A DNA stretch of 50,947 bases, taken from assembly GCA_902609235.1 (NCBI GenBank), contig CACLRF010000006.1, positions 1 to 50,947 of the forward strand, read 5' to 3'. The notes under the pieces are model-generated. The model was not told the origin of the DNA, searched no databases, and saw nothing but the letters and a program-made list of their open reading frames with translations. This stretch comes from an uncultured Pelagibacteraceae bacterium (GTDB lineage Bacteria > Pseudomonadota > Alphaproteobacteria > Pelagibacterales > Pelagibacteraceae). This document shows positions 36,375-44,933 of this stretch, one piece after another (position 1 is the stretch's first letter; each line of letters begins with the position of its first letter). Position numbers and translations under genes: made by a program.

Positions 36375-37145
36375 TTATAAGTATGGAGGCTTTGAATAAC
36401 CTTTAACAGATTCTGTAAAGATTTCATAACCATTTTCAGTAATTCCAAGTGTATGCTCAAATTGCGCAGATAAAGATTTATCTTTTGTAACAGCTGTCCA
36501 ACCATCATTTAACATCTTAACATCATATTTGCCGGCATTAATCATAGGTTCAATTGTAAACGTCATTCCAGATTTTAATTCCATGCCTGAATTTTTACTT
36601 CCATAATGTAAGATATTAGGAGGCTCATGAAATGTTGTACTAATGCCGTGACCACAAAAATCTCTTACAACAGAAAAACCTTTGTTTTCAACAAATGATT
36701 GAATTTCATATCCTATATCTCCCAATCTGACACCAGGCTTTAATATCTTAATTGCTCTATTCATAGATTCATGAGTAGCATCTATAAGATTTTTTAATTT
36801 AACTGACGTATTTCCAATTGGAAACATTCTACTAGTATCTCCATAATGTTCATCAACAATAGCTGTTACATCTACATTGATTGCATCACCATCTCTTAGA
36901 ATTCTATCAGATGGAATACCATGACAAACAACATGATTAAGAGATGTGCATAAAGATTTTGTAAAACCTCTATAATAAAGCGGTGCAGAATATCCTCCAT
37001 TATCTCTAATAAATTCATAACCTAATTTATCTATATAATCTGTTGTAACACCTTCTTTGATATGATCTGTAAGCATATCCAGAGTTCTTGCAGCTAAATT
37101 TCCTGCAATTCTCATTTTCTCAAATTTTTCAGAGTAATTGTTCAT
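36375..37145 (-). CDS. map: Methionine aminopeptidase, type I
   Basis: A 256-residue pita-bread-fold metallopeptidase that removes N-terminal Met from new proteins. All five metal ligands can be placed: two Asp in INVDVTAIVDEHYGDTSRMF, His in FCGHGISTTFHEPPN, Glu in FTIEPMI and Glu in AQFEHTLGI. The substrate His lies in SLNHVVCHGIP. It leads the minus-strand operon running through the purine genes to grxD and is divergent from the aldolase-fusion gene at 37231. Confidence 0.96.
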   Translation of the reverse strand: MNNYSEKFEKMRIAGNLAARTLDMLTDHIKEGVTTDYIDKLGYEFIRDNGGYSAPLYYRGFTKSLCTSLNHVVCHGIPSDRILRDGDAINVDVTAIVDEHYGDTSRMFPIGNTSVKLKNLIDATHESMNRAIKILKPGVRLGDIGYEIQSFVENKGFSVVRDFCGHGISTTFHEPPNILHYGSKNSGMELKSGMTFTIEPMINAGKYDVKMLNDGWTAVTKDKSLSAQFEHTLGITENGYEIFTESVKGYSKPPYL

Positions 37146-37230
37146 AAAAATTTTTTAATTTATAAGTAAATTGTGATACTTAATAATCTAACTAATATCT
37201 GATAAGTTATAGTTATCTTATAGCCTGATT

Positions 37231-38841
37231 ATGAGTAAAAATGAATTAAAAATTTTAGACTGTACGCTGAGAGATGGTGGTTATTACAATAATTGGGACT
37301 TTTCAAAAGATCTTATAGAAGAATATTTAAAAGCAATGTCAGCTGCAAAAGTTGAATATGTTGAACTTGGTTTTAGATTTTTTAAAAAAGATATCTATTT
37401 AGGACCATGCGCTTACACAACACCATTTTTTTTAGAAACATTAAATATTCCAAAAAATTTGAAGATCGGAATAATGATAAATGCAAAAGATATATTTTCT
37501 AATAATCTTTCAAAATCTGAAATTAATAAAAATTTTTTTGAACTATCAAAAAAAAAGAAAATATCTTTTATTCGTTTTGCATGTCATGCAAAAGAAATTT
37601 CAAAAATTGTTCCTCTCTGCAATGAATTAAATAAAAAAAAAATTCTTACAGCTATAAACCTTATGCAAATTTCTGAAATAAGTGATTCAGAAATTGAAAA
37701 AATCACAAAATTAGTGGCACAATCTAAACTAGATGTATTTTATTTTGCTGATAGTTTAGGAAATTTGGAGCCTCAAGATATAGTCCATATTTCCAAAGTA
37801 ATAAAAAAAAATTGGAAAAAAGAAATAGGTTTTCATGCACATGATAATATGAGTAGAGCATTAATAAATGGAGTAGCAGCTTTTAATAATGGAATTAATT
37901 GGATAGATAGCACAGTGACAGGAATGGGAAGAGGAGCAGGTAATATCCAGACAGAATTTGCCCTTTTGCAATTTTCGAAATATTTGAAAAAAAATTCTGA
38001 TATTTCTCTGCTACTTAAACTAATTGAACAAAGATTTAATCCAATGAAAGCTAAATATAAATGGGGAGCTAACCCATATTATTATTTGGCAGGTCAATAT
38101 AAAATACACCCAACTTTTATTCAAAGTATGCTAAATGAATTAAAATTAGAACCGTTGGAAATTTTATCTGCTATAGATAATTTAAAAAAAGGTGATGGAA
38201 AAAATTTCAATAGAAATCTTATCGAAGTTGGAAACAACCTGTATCAAGGCAAAACTTCGGGTTCTTGGAGCCCATTTAGTTTAATTAAAGGGAACGACGT
38301 CTTAATAATTGGTTCAGGACCAAGTTCTCAAAAACATTCAAAGGCAATTGAAAATTTTATCAAAAAAAGAAAACCTTTTGTAATTGCTTTAAACGCTCAA
38401 AAAACTATTAATGAACAGTTAATTAATTTAAGAGTGTGCTGCCATACATTAAGAATTATGTCAGATATAAATATTTTTAAAAAAATTGCACAACCTCTTG
38501 CCTTACCACTAGATAGACTACCACTTCATCAGAAAGAAAAATTTAAGAAATTAAGAACATTTAACTATGGACTTGAAGTGAAAACAGGCAAATTTTCTTT
38601 TGGAAAAACTTCGTCAATAGCGCCTAATTCATTAACGATAGTTTATGCATTATCAATTGCTAATAGTGGTAAAGCAAAAAGAATTTTTGTTTCAGGATTA
38701 GATGGATATCCTATGGACAATCCTAGACGTTATGAAATGGATGAAACTTTAAAACTTTATTTATCTACAAAAAAAAGATCCGAACTAATTTCAATTACTC
38801 CTTCTCGTTATAAGATAAGATCTTCATCAGTTTATGCATAG
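37231..38841 (+). CDS. DRE-TIM aldolase-like protein fused to an unassigned Rossmann-like domain
   Basis: A 536-residue two-part protein. Residues 1-300 form an HMG-CoA lyase/4-hydroxy-2-oxovalerate aldolase type barrel. It has LKILDCTLRDGGYYNNWDF at the start and the metal-binding FHAHDN near residue 200, followed by DSTVTGMGRGAGN. Residues about 350-536 begin with VLIIGSGPSSQKH, a glycine-rich nucleotide-type loop, and contain FVIALN and IFVSGLDGYPMD. This resembles domains found with surface-glycan genes. It is followed by a B12-binding radical SAM gene 90 bp downstream on the same strand. The aldol product is unknown. A role in making an unusual sugar or acid for the cell surface is one possibility. 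Confidence 0.75.
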   Translation: MSKNELKILDCTLRDGGYYNNWDFSKDLIEEYLKAMSAAKVEYVELGFRFFKKDIYLGPCAYTTPFFLETLNIPKNLKIGIMINAKDIFSNNLSKSEINKNFFELSKKKKISFIRFACHAKEISKIVPLCNELNKKKILTAINLMQISEISDSEIEKITKLVAQSKLDVFYFADSLGNLEPQDIVHISKVIKKNWKKEIGFHAHDNMSRALINGVAAFNNGINWIDSTVTGMGRGAGNIQTEFALLQFSKYLKKNSDISLLLKLIEQRFNPMKAKYKWGANPYYYLAGQYKIHPTFIQSMLNELKLEPLEILSAIDNLKKGDGKNFNRNLIEVGNNLYQGKTSGSWSPFSLIKGNDVLIIGSGPSSQKHSKAIENFIKKRKPFVIALNAQKTINEQLINLRVCCHTLRIMSDINIFKKIAQPLALPLDRLPLHQKEKFKKLRTFNYGLEVKTGKFSFGKTSSIAPNSLTIVYALSIANSGKAKRIFVSGLDGYPMDNPRRYEMDETLKLYLSTKKRSELISITPSRYKIRSSSVYA

Positions 38842-38931
38842 AAAAGTTAATATTTGCAGTTCATTACGATTAGTATATGTGACTTTTTTATTAAATTGCT
38901 TTTGTAAGCGGTTTGTATTAAATATTTAATT

Positions 38932-40521
38932 ATGCTTAAGTCACCATTTTCACCAAGAAAAAAAAAAGATTTTAAAATATTAATTTTTTATCCAAATTTG
39001 CATATGAGCGCCCTTATGCCTCAATCAGTTGGGATATTTACTGCACTCCTTAAAAGAGAAGGTTATACTTTAGATCTTTTTGACTGCACTTACTATTTAG
39101 ATGCTGATATTGAGGAACAAGGTATTGGTAAAAATACTAATGCTGAAAAAGTTATAAATAGAAATGTTAGAAAATTTGATGATAAAGTTTGGCAAGGCAA
39201 GGGAATTCCGCCAAAAACAGGTATCGAAGAAGATTTTAAGAAAAAAATTTCAACTTTTCAACCAGACTTGATATTGGTATCAGTTTTAGAAAGTACTTAC
39301 TTTTTAGCAATTAATTTACTTAATTCTATACCTGAAAAAGATAGAAAATTTAAAACTCTTTTTGGTGGAGTTTTTGCAACATATGCATCCGATAAGGTAA
39401 TAAAAAATGATTTAGTTGATTATGTATGTAGAGGCGAAGGTGAGGGAGCTGTAGTAGAAATGGCTAATGCTCTAAGTTCAGGTGAAAGAATTGATCAAAT
39501 TAAAAATTTTACAATTAAGGGTGAGGGAAATATTTATAAAAATGGAATGAGAGCACCAATAGACCTAGACACTGTGCCAATTCCAGATTGGGATTTATTT
39601 GAAAAAGGAAGTTTGTATAGACCCATGCAAGGTGAGATCTGGAGAGCAGTTGGACTGGAAACGCAAAGAGGATGTCCTTATACTTGTACTTTTTGTAATT
39701 CGCCCTCTAATAACGTTGAGTATAAAGCTGAGACAGGTGGAAGGTTCCACAGAAAAAAAAGTATTAGTAGACTAAAAAAAGAATTAGATTTCTTAGTAAA
39801 AAAATATGATCCAAACTTGATATATTTTGTTGTTGATACATTCTTAGCAATGTCAAATAAAGAATTTGATGAGCTAAAAGAATTATACTCTGATTATAAA
39901 ATTCCATTTTGGATGAACACTAGAGCAGAGACAATCACAGAGCATAGAGCAGCAGGATTAGAGGAAATGAATATGCTGAGGATGAATATTGGAATAGAAC
40001 ATGGAAATTATGATTATAGAAGGAATTATCTTAAGAGAAATGTAAAGGACGATGTTCAGATTAGAGCATTCGAAATAGCAGCAGAACACAAATATAATTC
40101 TTGTGCAAACAGCATTATTGGTATGCCTGATGAGACGAGAGACTTAATATTTGATACGATAAATTTTGTTAGAAAATTACCAAATAATGTTGATGCTACA
40201 GGGGCATTTATTTTTGCTCCTTTTCACGGTACACCACTTAGAGAGCTTGCAGTTCAAAAAGGTTATATTAAAGATGATTTAATATGCACTTCTTCAATTA
40301 CAAATGAAAGTTTGTTAACAATGCCCTCAATTTCAGCTAATGAAATTCATGGCTTAGCTAAAACTTTTAGTTTTTATACTAAATTTCCTGAAGAAAGATG
40401 GCCTGAAATAAAAATAGCAGAGCAGAATAATGATGAAGGTAAAGCTATGATGGCAATACTTGGAAAAGAATTTGATAGCAATTACAGACCAACTGCTACT
40501 GCCTCAGACTTACACGACTAA
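38932..40521 (+). CDS. B12-binding domain radical SAM enzyme
   Basis: A 529-residue protein. Residues about 15-190 form a cobalamin-binding Rossmann domain (ILIFYPNLHMSALMPQSVGIFTALL, LFGGVFATYASDKVI, DYVCRGEGEGAVVEM). From about 220 onward is a radical SAM barrel with the cluster motif C-PYT-C-TF-C in QRGCPYTCTFCNSP near residue 248, and NIGIEHGNYDYRRNYLKR further on. The cobalamin domain lacks an obvious DxHxxG and may bind base-off without His, as in many of these enzymes. Members methylate unreactive carbons or rearrange rings. It sits next to a cobalamin-controlled uptake module. Its 3' end overlaps the DUF6580 gene by 26 bp on the opposite strand. Confidence 0.85.
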   Translation: MLKSPFSPRKKKDFKILIFYPNLHMSALMPQSVGIFTALLKREGYTLDLFDCTYYLDADIEEQGIGKNTNAEKVINRNVRKFDDKVWQGKGIPPKTGIEEDFKKKISTFQPDLILVSVLESTYFLAINLLNSIPEKDRKFKTLFGGVFATYASDKVIKNDLVDYVCRGEGEGAVVEMANALSSGERIDQIKNFTIKGEGNIYKNGMRAPIDLDTVPIPDWDLFEKGSLYRPMQGEIWRAVGLETQRGCPYTCTFCNSPSNNVEYKAETGGRFHRKKSISRLKKELDFLVKKYDPNLIYFVVDTFLAMSNKEFDELKELYSDYKIPFWMNTRAETITEHRAAGLEEMNMLRMNIGIEHGNYDYRRNYLKRNVKDDVQIRAFEIAAEHKYNSCANSIIGMPDETRDLIFDTINFVRKLPNNVDATGAFIFAPFHGTPLRELAVQKGYIKDDLICTSSITNESLLTMPSISANEIHGLAKTFSFYTKFPEERWPEIKIAEQNNDEGKAMMAILGKEFDSNYRPTATASDLHD

Positions 40522-40999
40522 AAAGTTGTTTAATATACATTTTCCTTTTGATTAAAATTTCAATTATACTTGAAAAAATTATTGCCGAAATAAGAGAATT
40601 TCCTAAGAAGGGTAATGCTAGTGTATAACAAGCTATTAAACCATTTAATGTATAACCATAAGATCCAAGAGACCAAACACCAAAATTTGTTATTATAAAA
40701 AAAATAAACACTCCTAGCAAACAACCCAAAATTCTTTTTTTTGAATTCTTGAGAAAAAATCTTGAGACTAAGCCTATAAAAATCACACTACCCCAAGTAA
40801 AAAAAGCTAATCCATGCATACCTATAAACATGTCAGTAATAACAAAACTTAAAATTAATACTGGTAAAAATTTTAAACCAAGTATTGCAGGCACATAAAA
40901 ACTTAACGCCAACAAACTGGTAAAATTCGGCGGGTGGGGTATAAATCTACTAGCGGCTAATGCAAAAAATATTCCTAGTGAAATTTTTAAATAATTCAT
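40496..40999 (-). CDS. DUF6580-type integral membrane protein, probable part of cobalamin uptake
   Basis: A 167-residue protein with about five hydrophobic segments and the pattern ALAASRFIPHPPNFTSLLAL near the start. That pattern fits DUF6580, a family of putative transport proteins resembling ECF S-components. I recall this family being found beside TonB receptors under cobalamin riboswitch control, and here it lies 47 bp downstream of exactly such a receptor on the same strand. A role in moving B12 or a precursor across the inner membrane is inferred. No ATPase partner is in the window. Confidence 0.7.
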   Translation of the reverse strand: MNYLKISLGIFFALAASRFIPHPPNFTSLLALSFYVPAILGLKFLPVLILSFVITDMFIGMHGLAFFTWGSVIFIGLVSRFFLKNSKKRILGCLLGVFIFFIITNFGVWSLGSYGYTLNGLIACYTLALPFLGNSLISAIIFSSIIEILIKRKMYIKQLFSRVSLRQ

Positions 41000-41046
41000 T
41001 ATCCTAACTATAATAGTATTTCTAATAATGAAAAGTAATTATTAAA

Positions 41047-42975
41047 TTAGAAGGATCTATTTAAACCAATATTGAAAGACCTACCCAACTGAGAATAATC
41101 TCTAGCAGTTTCATATTTTTCATCGAATAAATTTGTTATTTTAAAATTCAAATTATATGTATCTAAAATTTCATAATTAACTGTTAAGTCATTTACAAGA
41201 TAATCATCAGTTCTTTCGTCATTAAATGTTCTATTTCCATTTCCATAGTCTCTCGCCATATCAGACCATTTAGTATTTAGGAAAAAATCAATATTTTTAT
41301 AATTTGGTAATGAAAAATTAGTTGTAATATTTATTAAATGTCTTGGCACTCTTACCATTTGTGAATTTGTATAACTTAAATTTTTATCAGGATCATCTTG
41401 TTCTGCCCCATCGTAAGTTGATGTATAAGTGTAATTTAATCCAAAATTTACAAAATCATTTGCAATCCACTTGGAAATTAATTCTAAACCTTGAGATTTT
41501 ACAGTACCTGGCATATTTTGGGTGGTATACGCTGATCCTGAGCTATTTCCAGTTTTCCATCCTTCTAATACATCATCATATTTTAAATTAAAATATGTAA
41601 CTTCAAGATTTATATTTAGGTTAGAAATAAATTTTTCAAAACCTATATCAAAACTTTTACTGTTTTCAGCTTTAACATTTCCAAGAGATTTTGAATTAGC
41701 TGCATAAACAAAATACATTTCGTACAAAGAAGGGAATCTAAATCCAGTTCCATAAGAACTTTTAATCTTTAAACTTTTATCATCAAATAAATAAGCAAGA
41801 GTCGTTCTGTGTGAATCCTCATTTCCAGCTACTGAATGTTCATCAAATCTAGATCCAAAAGTGAAGTATATATTGTTTGTAATTCTACTTTGTATGTCAA
41901 AAAATTTTGAAGTAACGTGATTATGCTTATCTTCCTGTCCGGATAAATCTTTATTGTATCCTATTTTATCATCTTCTCTCTCAAATCCAAAAATAATACT
42001 ATTATCTAGATTGATATTATAATTTCCAAAATATGATAAAGCATATCGATCTCCATAATAATTATCTTGAATTGGATTGCCACTATTTTTAGTAGCCCCA
42101 TAATTTCTTTTTATATATGTGTTTGCAAGTGTAAAATTATTAGTAAATTTATCATTTAAATTATAAATCATACTCATATTGTAGGAAGCTTCTGTTCCAT
42201 CAACTTCTTCATCATGAGTTGCGGAAGAAGTATCAATTTCTTTATCATATTGAAGATATGTGTCAGCAAATCTAAGATTATTTTTGATTTTTAATTTTTC
42301 TGTAAATTTATAATCATATTTCGCAACTATTGAATTATTTCTATATCTATCCTTTTCATCGTTATGCATCATTGCAGAAATTCCATCAGTATGAAATCTC
42401 TCTAAACCAATATAAAAACTCCTTTTTTCATTGGCTCCTGAAAATGATCCAGCTAGATTTTGCAATCCATTAGATCCAGTGTTGTAATGAAAATCTCTAT
42501 GAAATCCTTTCTCAGGTTTTTTAGTAAATATATTTATAGTACCTCCAATTGCTCCGCTTCCATAAACTGAACTTTGATTGCCTTTCAAAATTTCAACTCT
42601 AGAGATTTGACTAGTAAGTATATGATTAAAATCAAAATCGTTAGAAACGCTTGATGGATCTGACATTTTCACTCCATCAATATAAACAGTAGAATATCGT
42701 TTAGGCAAACCTCTAAGTTGAATTGCTGATGATGTACCATGACCACCACTTTGAAAAAAATTAGTACTTGTACTATTCTTTGATAACACATCTCCTAAAA
42801 ATATTTCTTTTGAATTTTTAAAAAAATTTTCATCAAGAATAGATACTGAAGTTCCGACCGTTGAAATAGATTGTGGTTTTTTGCTGGGCGCAATTACAAT
42901 TATAGGTATATCTTGAGAAAACACTGAGGTTGAAAATAAAATATAATATAAAAATAATAATTTTCTTAACACCAT
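41047..42975 (-). CDS. btuB: TonB-dependent outer-membrane receptor, BtuB-like (vitamin B12)
   Basis: About 642 residues. A signal peptide (MVLRKLLFLYYILFSTSVFSQ) is followed by a TonB-box-like IPIIVIAPSK. The plug domain has LGDVLSKNSTSTNFFQSGGHGTSSAIQLRGLPKRYSTVYIDGVKM, RVEILKGNQSSVYGSGAIGGTINIFTKKP, and the barrel ends in a C-terminal aromatic (RSFNIGLNRSF). The ATG at 42975 has an AAGGGG ribosome site, and a TTG at 42999 would extend the protein ahead of the signal peptide. The 5' leader carries a cobalamin riboswitch, which strongly supports B12 as ligand. The next gene is the DUF6580 membrane protein. Confidence 0.88.
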   Translation of the reverse strand: MVLRKLLFLYYILFSTSVFSQDIPIIVIAPSKKPQSISTVGTSVSILDENFFKNSKEIFLGDVLSKNSTSTNFFQSGGHGTSSAIQLRGLPKRYSTVYIDGVKMSDPSSVSNDFDFNHILTSQISRVEILKGNQSSVYGSGAIGGTINIFTKKPEKGFHRDFHYNTGSNGLQNLAGSFSGANEKRSFYIGLERFHTDGISAMMHNDEKDRYRNNSIVAKYDYKFTEKLKIKNNLRFADTYLQYDKEIDTSSATHDEEVDGTEASYNMSMIYNLNDKFTNNFTLANTYIKRNYGATKNSGNPIQDNYYGDRYALSYFGNYNINLDNSIIFGFEREDDKIGYNKDLSGQEDKHNHVTSKFFDIQSRITNNIYFTFGSRFDEHSVAGNEDSHRTTLAYLFDDKSLKIKSSYGTGFRFPSLYEMYFVYAANSKSLGNVKAENSKSFDIGFEKFISNLNINLEVTYFNLKYDDVLEGWKTGNSSGSAYTTQNMPGTVKSQGLELISKWIANDFVNFGLNYTYTSTYDGAEQDDPDKNLSYTNSQMVRVPRHLINITTNFSLPNYKNIDFFLNTKWSDMARDYGNGNRTFNDERTDDYLVNDLTVNYEILDTYNLNFKITNLFDEKYETARDYSQLGRSFNIGLNRSF

Positions 42976-42981
42976 ACAATA

Positions 42982-43009
42982 CCCCTTACTAAGTTCCAAA
43001 TAAGGAACT
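42982..43009 (-). promoter_or_regulatory. Riboswitch expression platform: hairpin facing the btuB ribosome site
   Basis: On the minus strand a 6-bp stem AGTTCC/GGAACT (43009-43004 with 42997-42992) lies just before the Shine-Dalgarno TAAGGGG (42988-42982). The 5' arm and loop contain CCTTA (43005-43001), which can pair with the TAAGG of the ribosome site. This offers two exclusive structures, as expected for translational control. No T-run typical of a terminator is present. Confidence 0.5.
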
Positions 43010-43047
43010 ATTTTAATTATTGCCGATGTTAATTTTAAATTGTAGAA

Positions 43048-43168
43048 CTAGACTTTTCCTGGCCTTCATTCAACAGCGGACTATACTGGATGGCACTCGG
43101 ACTTAACACTTTTGTTTTACCGTTGCAGGAACAGTTAATGATTTTCACATTATTCCCCATCACGATTC
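43048..43168 (-). ncRNA. Cobalamin riboswitch upstream of btuB
   Basis: Read on the minus strand, the leader holds the conserved order of cobalamin aptamer elements. These are GGGGAATAATGTGAAAATC, ACTGTTCCTGCAACGGTA, AAGTCCGAGTGCCATCC and, at the 3' end, GAAGGCCAGGAAAAG. The order, spacing and gene context (TonB receptor) agree with the RF00174 family. A -10-like TATAAT lies just upstream at 43190-43185. About 40-70 nt separate the aptamer from the btuB ribosome site. Binding of adenosylcobalamin or a related cobamide should turn btuB and DUF6580 expression down. Confidence 0.93.
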
Positions 43169-43184
43169 AGTACATATGAAAATT

Positions 43185-43190
43185 ATTATA
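43185..43190 (-). promoter_or_regulatory. Likely -10 box for the riboswitch transcript
   Basis: A consensus TATAAT on the minus strand lies about 15-20 bp before the first conserved riboswitch base, so transcription would begin right at the aptamer. No clear -35 box is visible in the A/T-rich DNA upstream. The remaining 43191-43316 shows nothing I can assign. Confidence 0.4.
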
Positions 43191-43316
43191 ATATTAAAAA
43201 TAATTCAATTAGATTTTAATATTAATAAAAACCAATTTCCTTACTTAGTTGATAGGAATATCAAGCTTTTTAAATGAATGAAAATTAATTTAGTGTACAC
43301 CCAGTGTTCAATAAAT

Positions 43317-44075
43317 TTATTTTTTAATTTTTAATTTGTAAGGTAATTTTTCTTCAGTAAAACCGTTTGTTTTTAGCCAATTCTCAGCTATGGGAAGTTC
43401 ATAAGGATAATCAACATCTAAAACTCCCTCTTGAACGAGTGGGTAAATTTTTTTTCCCATCCATTTTTGTGGGAGAAGACCTTCTTCAATATTTTCTAAA
43501 CATTTAGGTCTCACAATTGAACCACCACAATCATGAAAATAAACTGTATCCTGTTTTTGTCTATTCGAATCAATCTTAAAATTAAAATTTTCAAAAGGAA
43601 CAAAAGGAATTAAAGATCCATCCTTATCAATTTTTCTTGCTCTAATCGGTGAAAACATATTAAAACTAGAAACTGTTATTGCAGAGTCAAATTCTTTTTT
43701 TTCTCTTAAAATATTTATTCCCTTATCTATTGTCTCAGGCAAAATAGATACTGCATTGCATAAAAGTATAACTACGAATTCTATTTCTTTTTTGGTTTTA
43801 CTCTTTATATGGTTATAAGCATGAACAAATGCATCATCTATCAAAGCATCATTTGTCGCTAATTCGGGTGGCCTATTAATTATTTTTGTTCCATATTCTT
43901 TACCTACAGAAATTATTTCCTCTGAGTCTGTTGAGAGATATACTTCATCTACAAATTTTGAGTTTTGAGCAGCTAAAATTGGATACGACATCAAAGGCCT
44001 GTTTAACATAGGGTGTATATTTTTTTTTGGTACACCCACACTTCCTCCTCTACCTACTAAAATTGCTACAATCAT
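43317..44075 (-). CDS. Acylneuraminate cytidylyltransferase family protein (CMP-sugar synthetase-like)
   Basis: A 252-residue nucleotidyltransferase. ILVGRGGSVGVPKKNIHPMLNRPLMSYPI matches the CTP-binding start of NeuA/KdsB-like enzymes, although the usual ARGGSKG is GRGGSVG. DEVYLSTDSEEI and the FVVILLCNAVSIL stretch follow. The C-terminal DVDYPYELPIAE contains the acidic residues expected for metal binding. It should activate an acidic sugar as a CMP derivative. It overlaps the cupin gene by 4 bp, so the two work together, probably in making a surface glycan. The sugar is unknown. Confidence 0.8.
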   Translation of the reverse strand: MIVAILVGRGGSVGVPKKNIHPMLNRPLMSYPILAAQNSKFVDEVYLSTDSEEIISVGKEYGTKIINRPPELATNDALIDDAFVHAYNHIKSKTKKEIEFVVILLCNAVSILPETIDKGINILREKKEFDSAITVSSFNMFSPIRARKIDKDGSLIPFVPFENFNFKIDSNRQKQDTVYFHDCGGSIVRPKCLENIEEGLLPQKWMGKKIYPLVQEGVLDVDYPYELPIAENWLKTNGFTEEKLPYKLKIKK

Positions 44076-44770
44076 TTATTCGTATTTGTTTTATACTTAT
44101 CTTCATTTCTTTTAGGGTAAAAAGCATCAAAACCTAATGCACCACCAGAAACACCACCATGTAAATGATTGGGGCCAATACTGACACCAATATCGGTTTT
44201 AAGTAATTTTTTTTTATCATTAGAATAAAAATCCATTTCACCTTCAGTTAACCAAGTAATTTGTTCGTTAGCATGACCTTTATCCTCAAATTTAAATCCA
44301 GGTTTTAAATCAAATAAAACTACTGTTAATTCCTTACCTTCATAAGGTCTTGAAATAATTTGTCCACCCCAAAGATTTCTTGCTTCAAGATCTTTTTTAA
44401 AATTAAAATAAATAGACTTTCCATGTGGTGCATCTGATTTGCTTGAGCTTATCATGAATATAAAAGCATCTTTCAAAGAGTAGAATTCATATTTTATATT
44501 CTTAGAAACTATATCCACTGCATCCAAATTGTTCAAAGTTTTATCTATATCATCAGATTTGAATTCAATATTATTTTCAGTACTAATAAAAATTTTTTCT
44601 TTATTGACTAAATGTGGGAAAATTTCATCCAACTGTGAATTTGTTATTTTTTTTGATTTAGGTATTAGTAATTTTACAACCTGCAAACCACTCCAGCCAG
44701 TATAGCTAAAAAAATTAATATTTTTATGTGATTTTAAATTCTCAGTAAAATTAAAAAAATTAGTATCCAT
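44072..44770 (-). CDS. Cupin-fold protein linked to the CMP-sugar synthetase
   Basis: A 232-residue protein. Residues 130-232 form a cupin barrel. KDLEARNLWGGQIISRPYEGKELTVVLFDLKPGFKFEDKGHANEQITWLTEGEMDFY carries the first cupin motif, and the second is around GVSIGPNHLHGGVS. His in both motifs could bind a metal. Residues 1-120 may be a degenerate cupin repeat. Such proteins act as sugar isomerases, epimerases or dioxygenases, and none can be chosen from sequence. No clear ribosome site precedes the ATG at 44770, and the riboswitch/cyclotransferase scar lies 35 bp upstream. Confidence 0.6.
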   Translation of the reverse strand: MDTNFFNFTENLKSHKNINFFSYTGWSGLQVVKLLIPKSKKITNSQLDEIFPHLVNKEKIFISTENNIEFKSDDIDKTLNNLDAVDIVSKNIKYEFYSLKDAFIFMISSSKSDAPHGKSIYFNFKKDLEARNLWGGQIISRPYEGKELTVVLFDLKPGFKFEDKGHANEQITWLTEGEMDFYSNDKKKLLKTDIGVSIGPNHLHGGVSGGALGFDAFYPKRNEDKYKTNTNK

Positions 44771-44804
44771 ATATAGAGAGTTCTATTTACCAGATATCAT
44801 CTAG

Positions 44805-44879
44805 TCAACAATGTTTTTTTAAATATTTATAATCAAGTTTACAATCTTTATATCCACGATTAATACTATTAAGATATCT
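44805..44879 (-). pseudogene. Remnant of a gamma-glutamylcyclotransferase-like gene (last 24 codons)
   Basis: This minus-strand stretch encodes 24 residues ending in a TGA, including RYLN and RGYKDC. These align without gaps to the C-terminal end of the intact protein at 47274-47678, with 16 of 24 residues identical. No start or upstream part exists, because the DNA before it switches abruptly to cobalamin riboswitch sequence. The codons differ at many silent positions, so it derives from a diverged homologue rather than a fresh copy of the neighbour. Confidence 0.75.
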
Positions 44880-44880
44880 T

Positions 44881-44933
44881 TTTGTGTTACCGTTGCAGGA
44901 ACGGTTAATGATTTTCTCATTATTACTCATCAC
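44881..44933 (-). pseudogene. Truncated cobalamin riboswitch remnant
   Basis: Fifty-three bases match the 5' half of the btuB riboswitch core (43111-43163) with only five differences. They include the ATCATTAACCGTTCCTGCAA core and the CGGTA that follows. The 3' half, including the AAGTCCGAGTGCC segment, is missing, so B12 binding is not expected. It begins within the stop codon of the oxygenase-like gene and ends at the cyclotransferase remnant, which marks it as part of a recombination scar. Confidence 0.85.

Noticed and set aside
42976..42999. TTG start at 42999 for the TonB receptor
   Set aside because: It would place residues ahead of a clear signal peptide and cover the ribosome site that serves the ATG at 42975.
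44881..44933. A functional second cobalamin riboswitch for the cupin operon
   Set aside because: The 3' half of the aptamer, including the AAGTCCGAGTGCC segment, is missing and is replaced by coding-like sequence.
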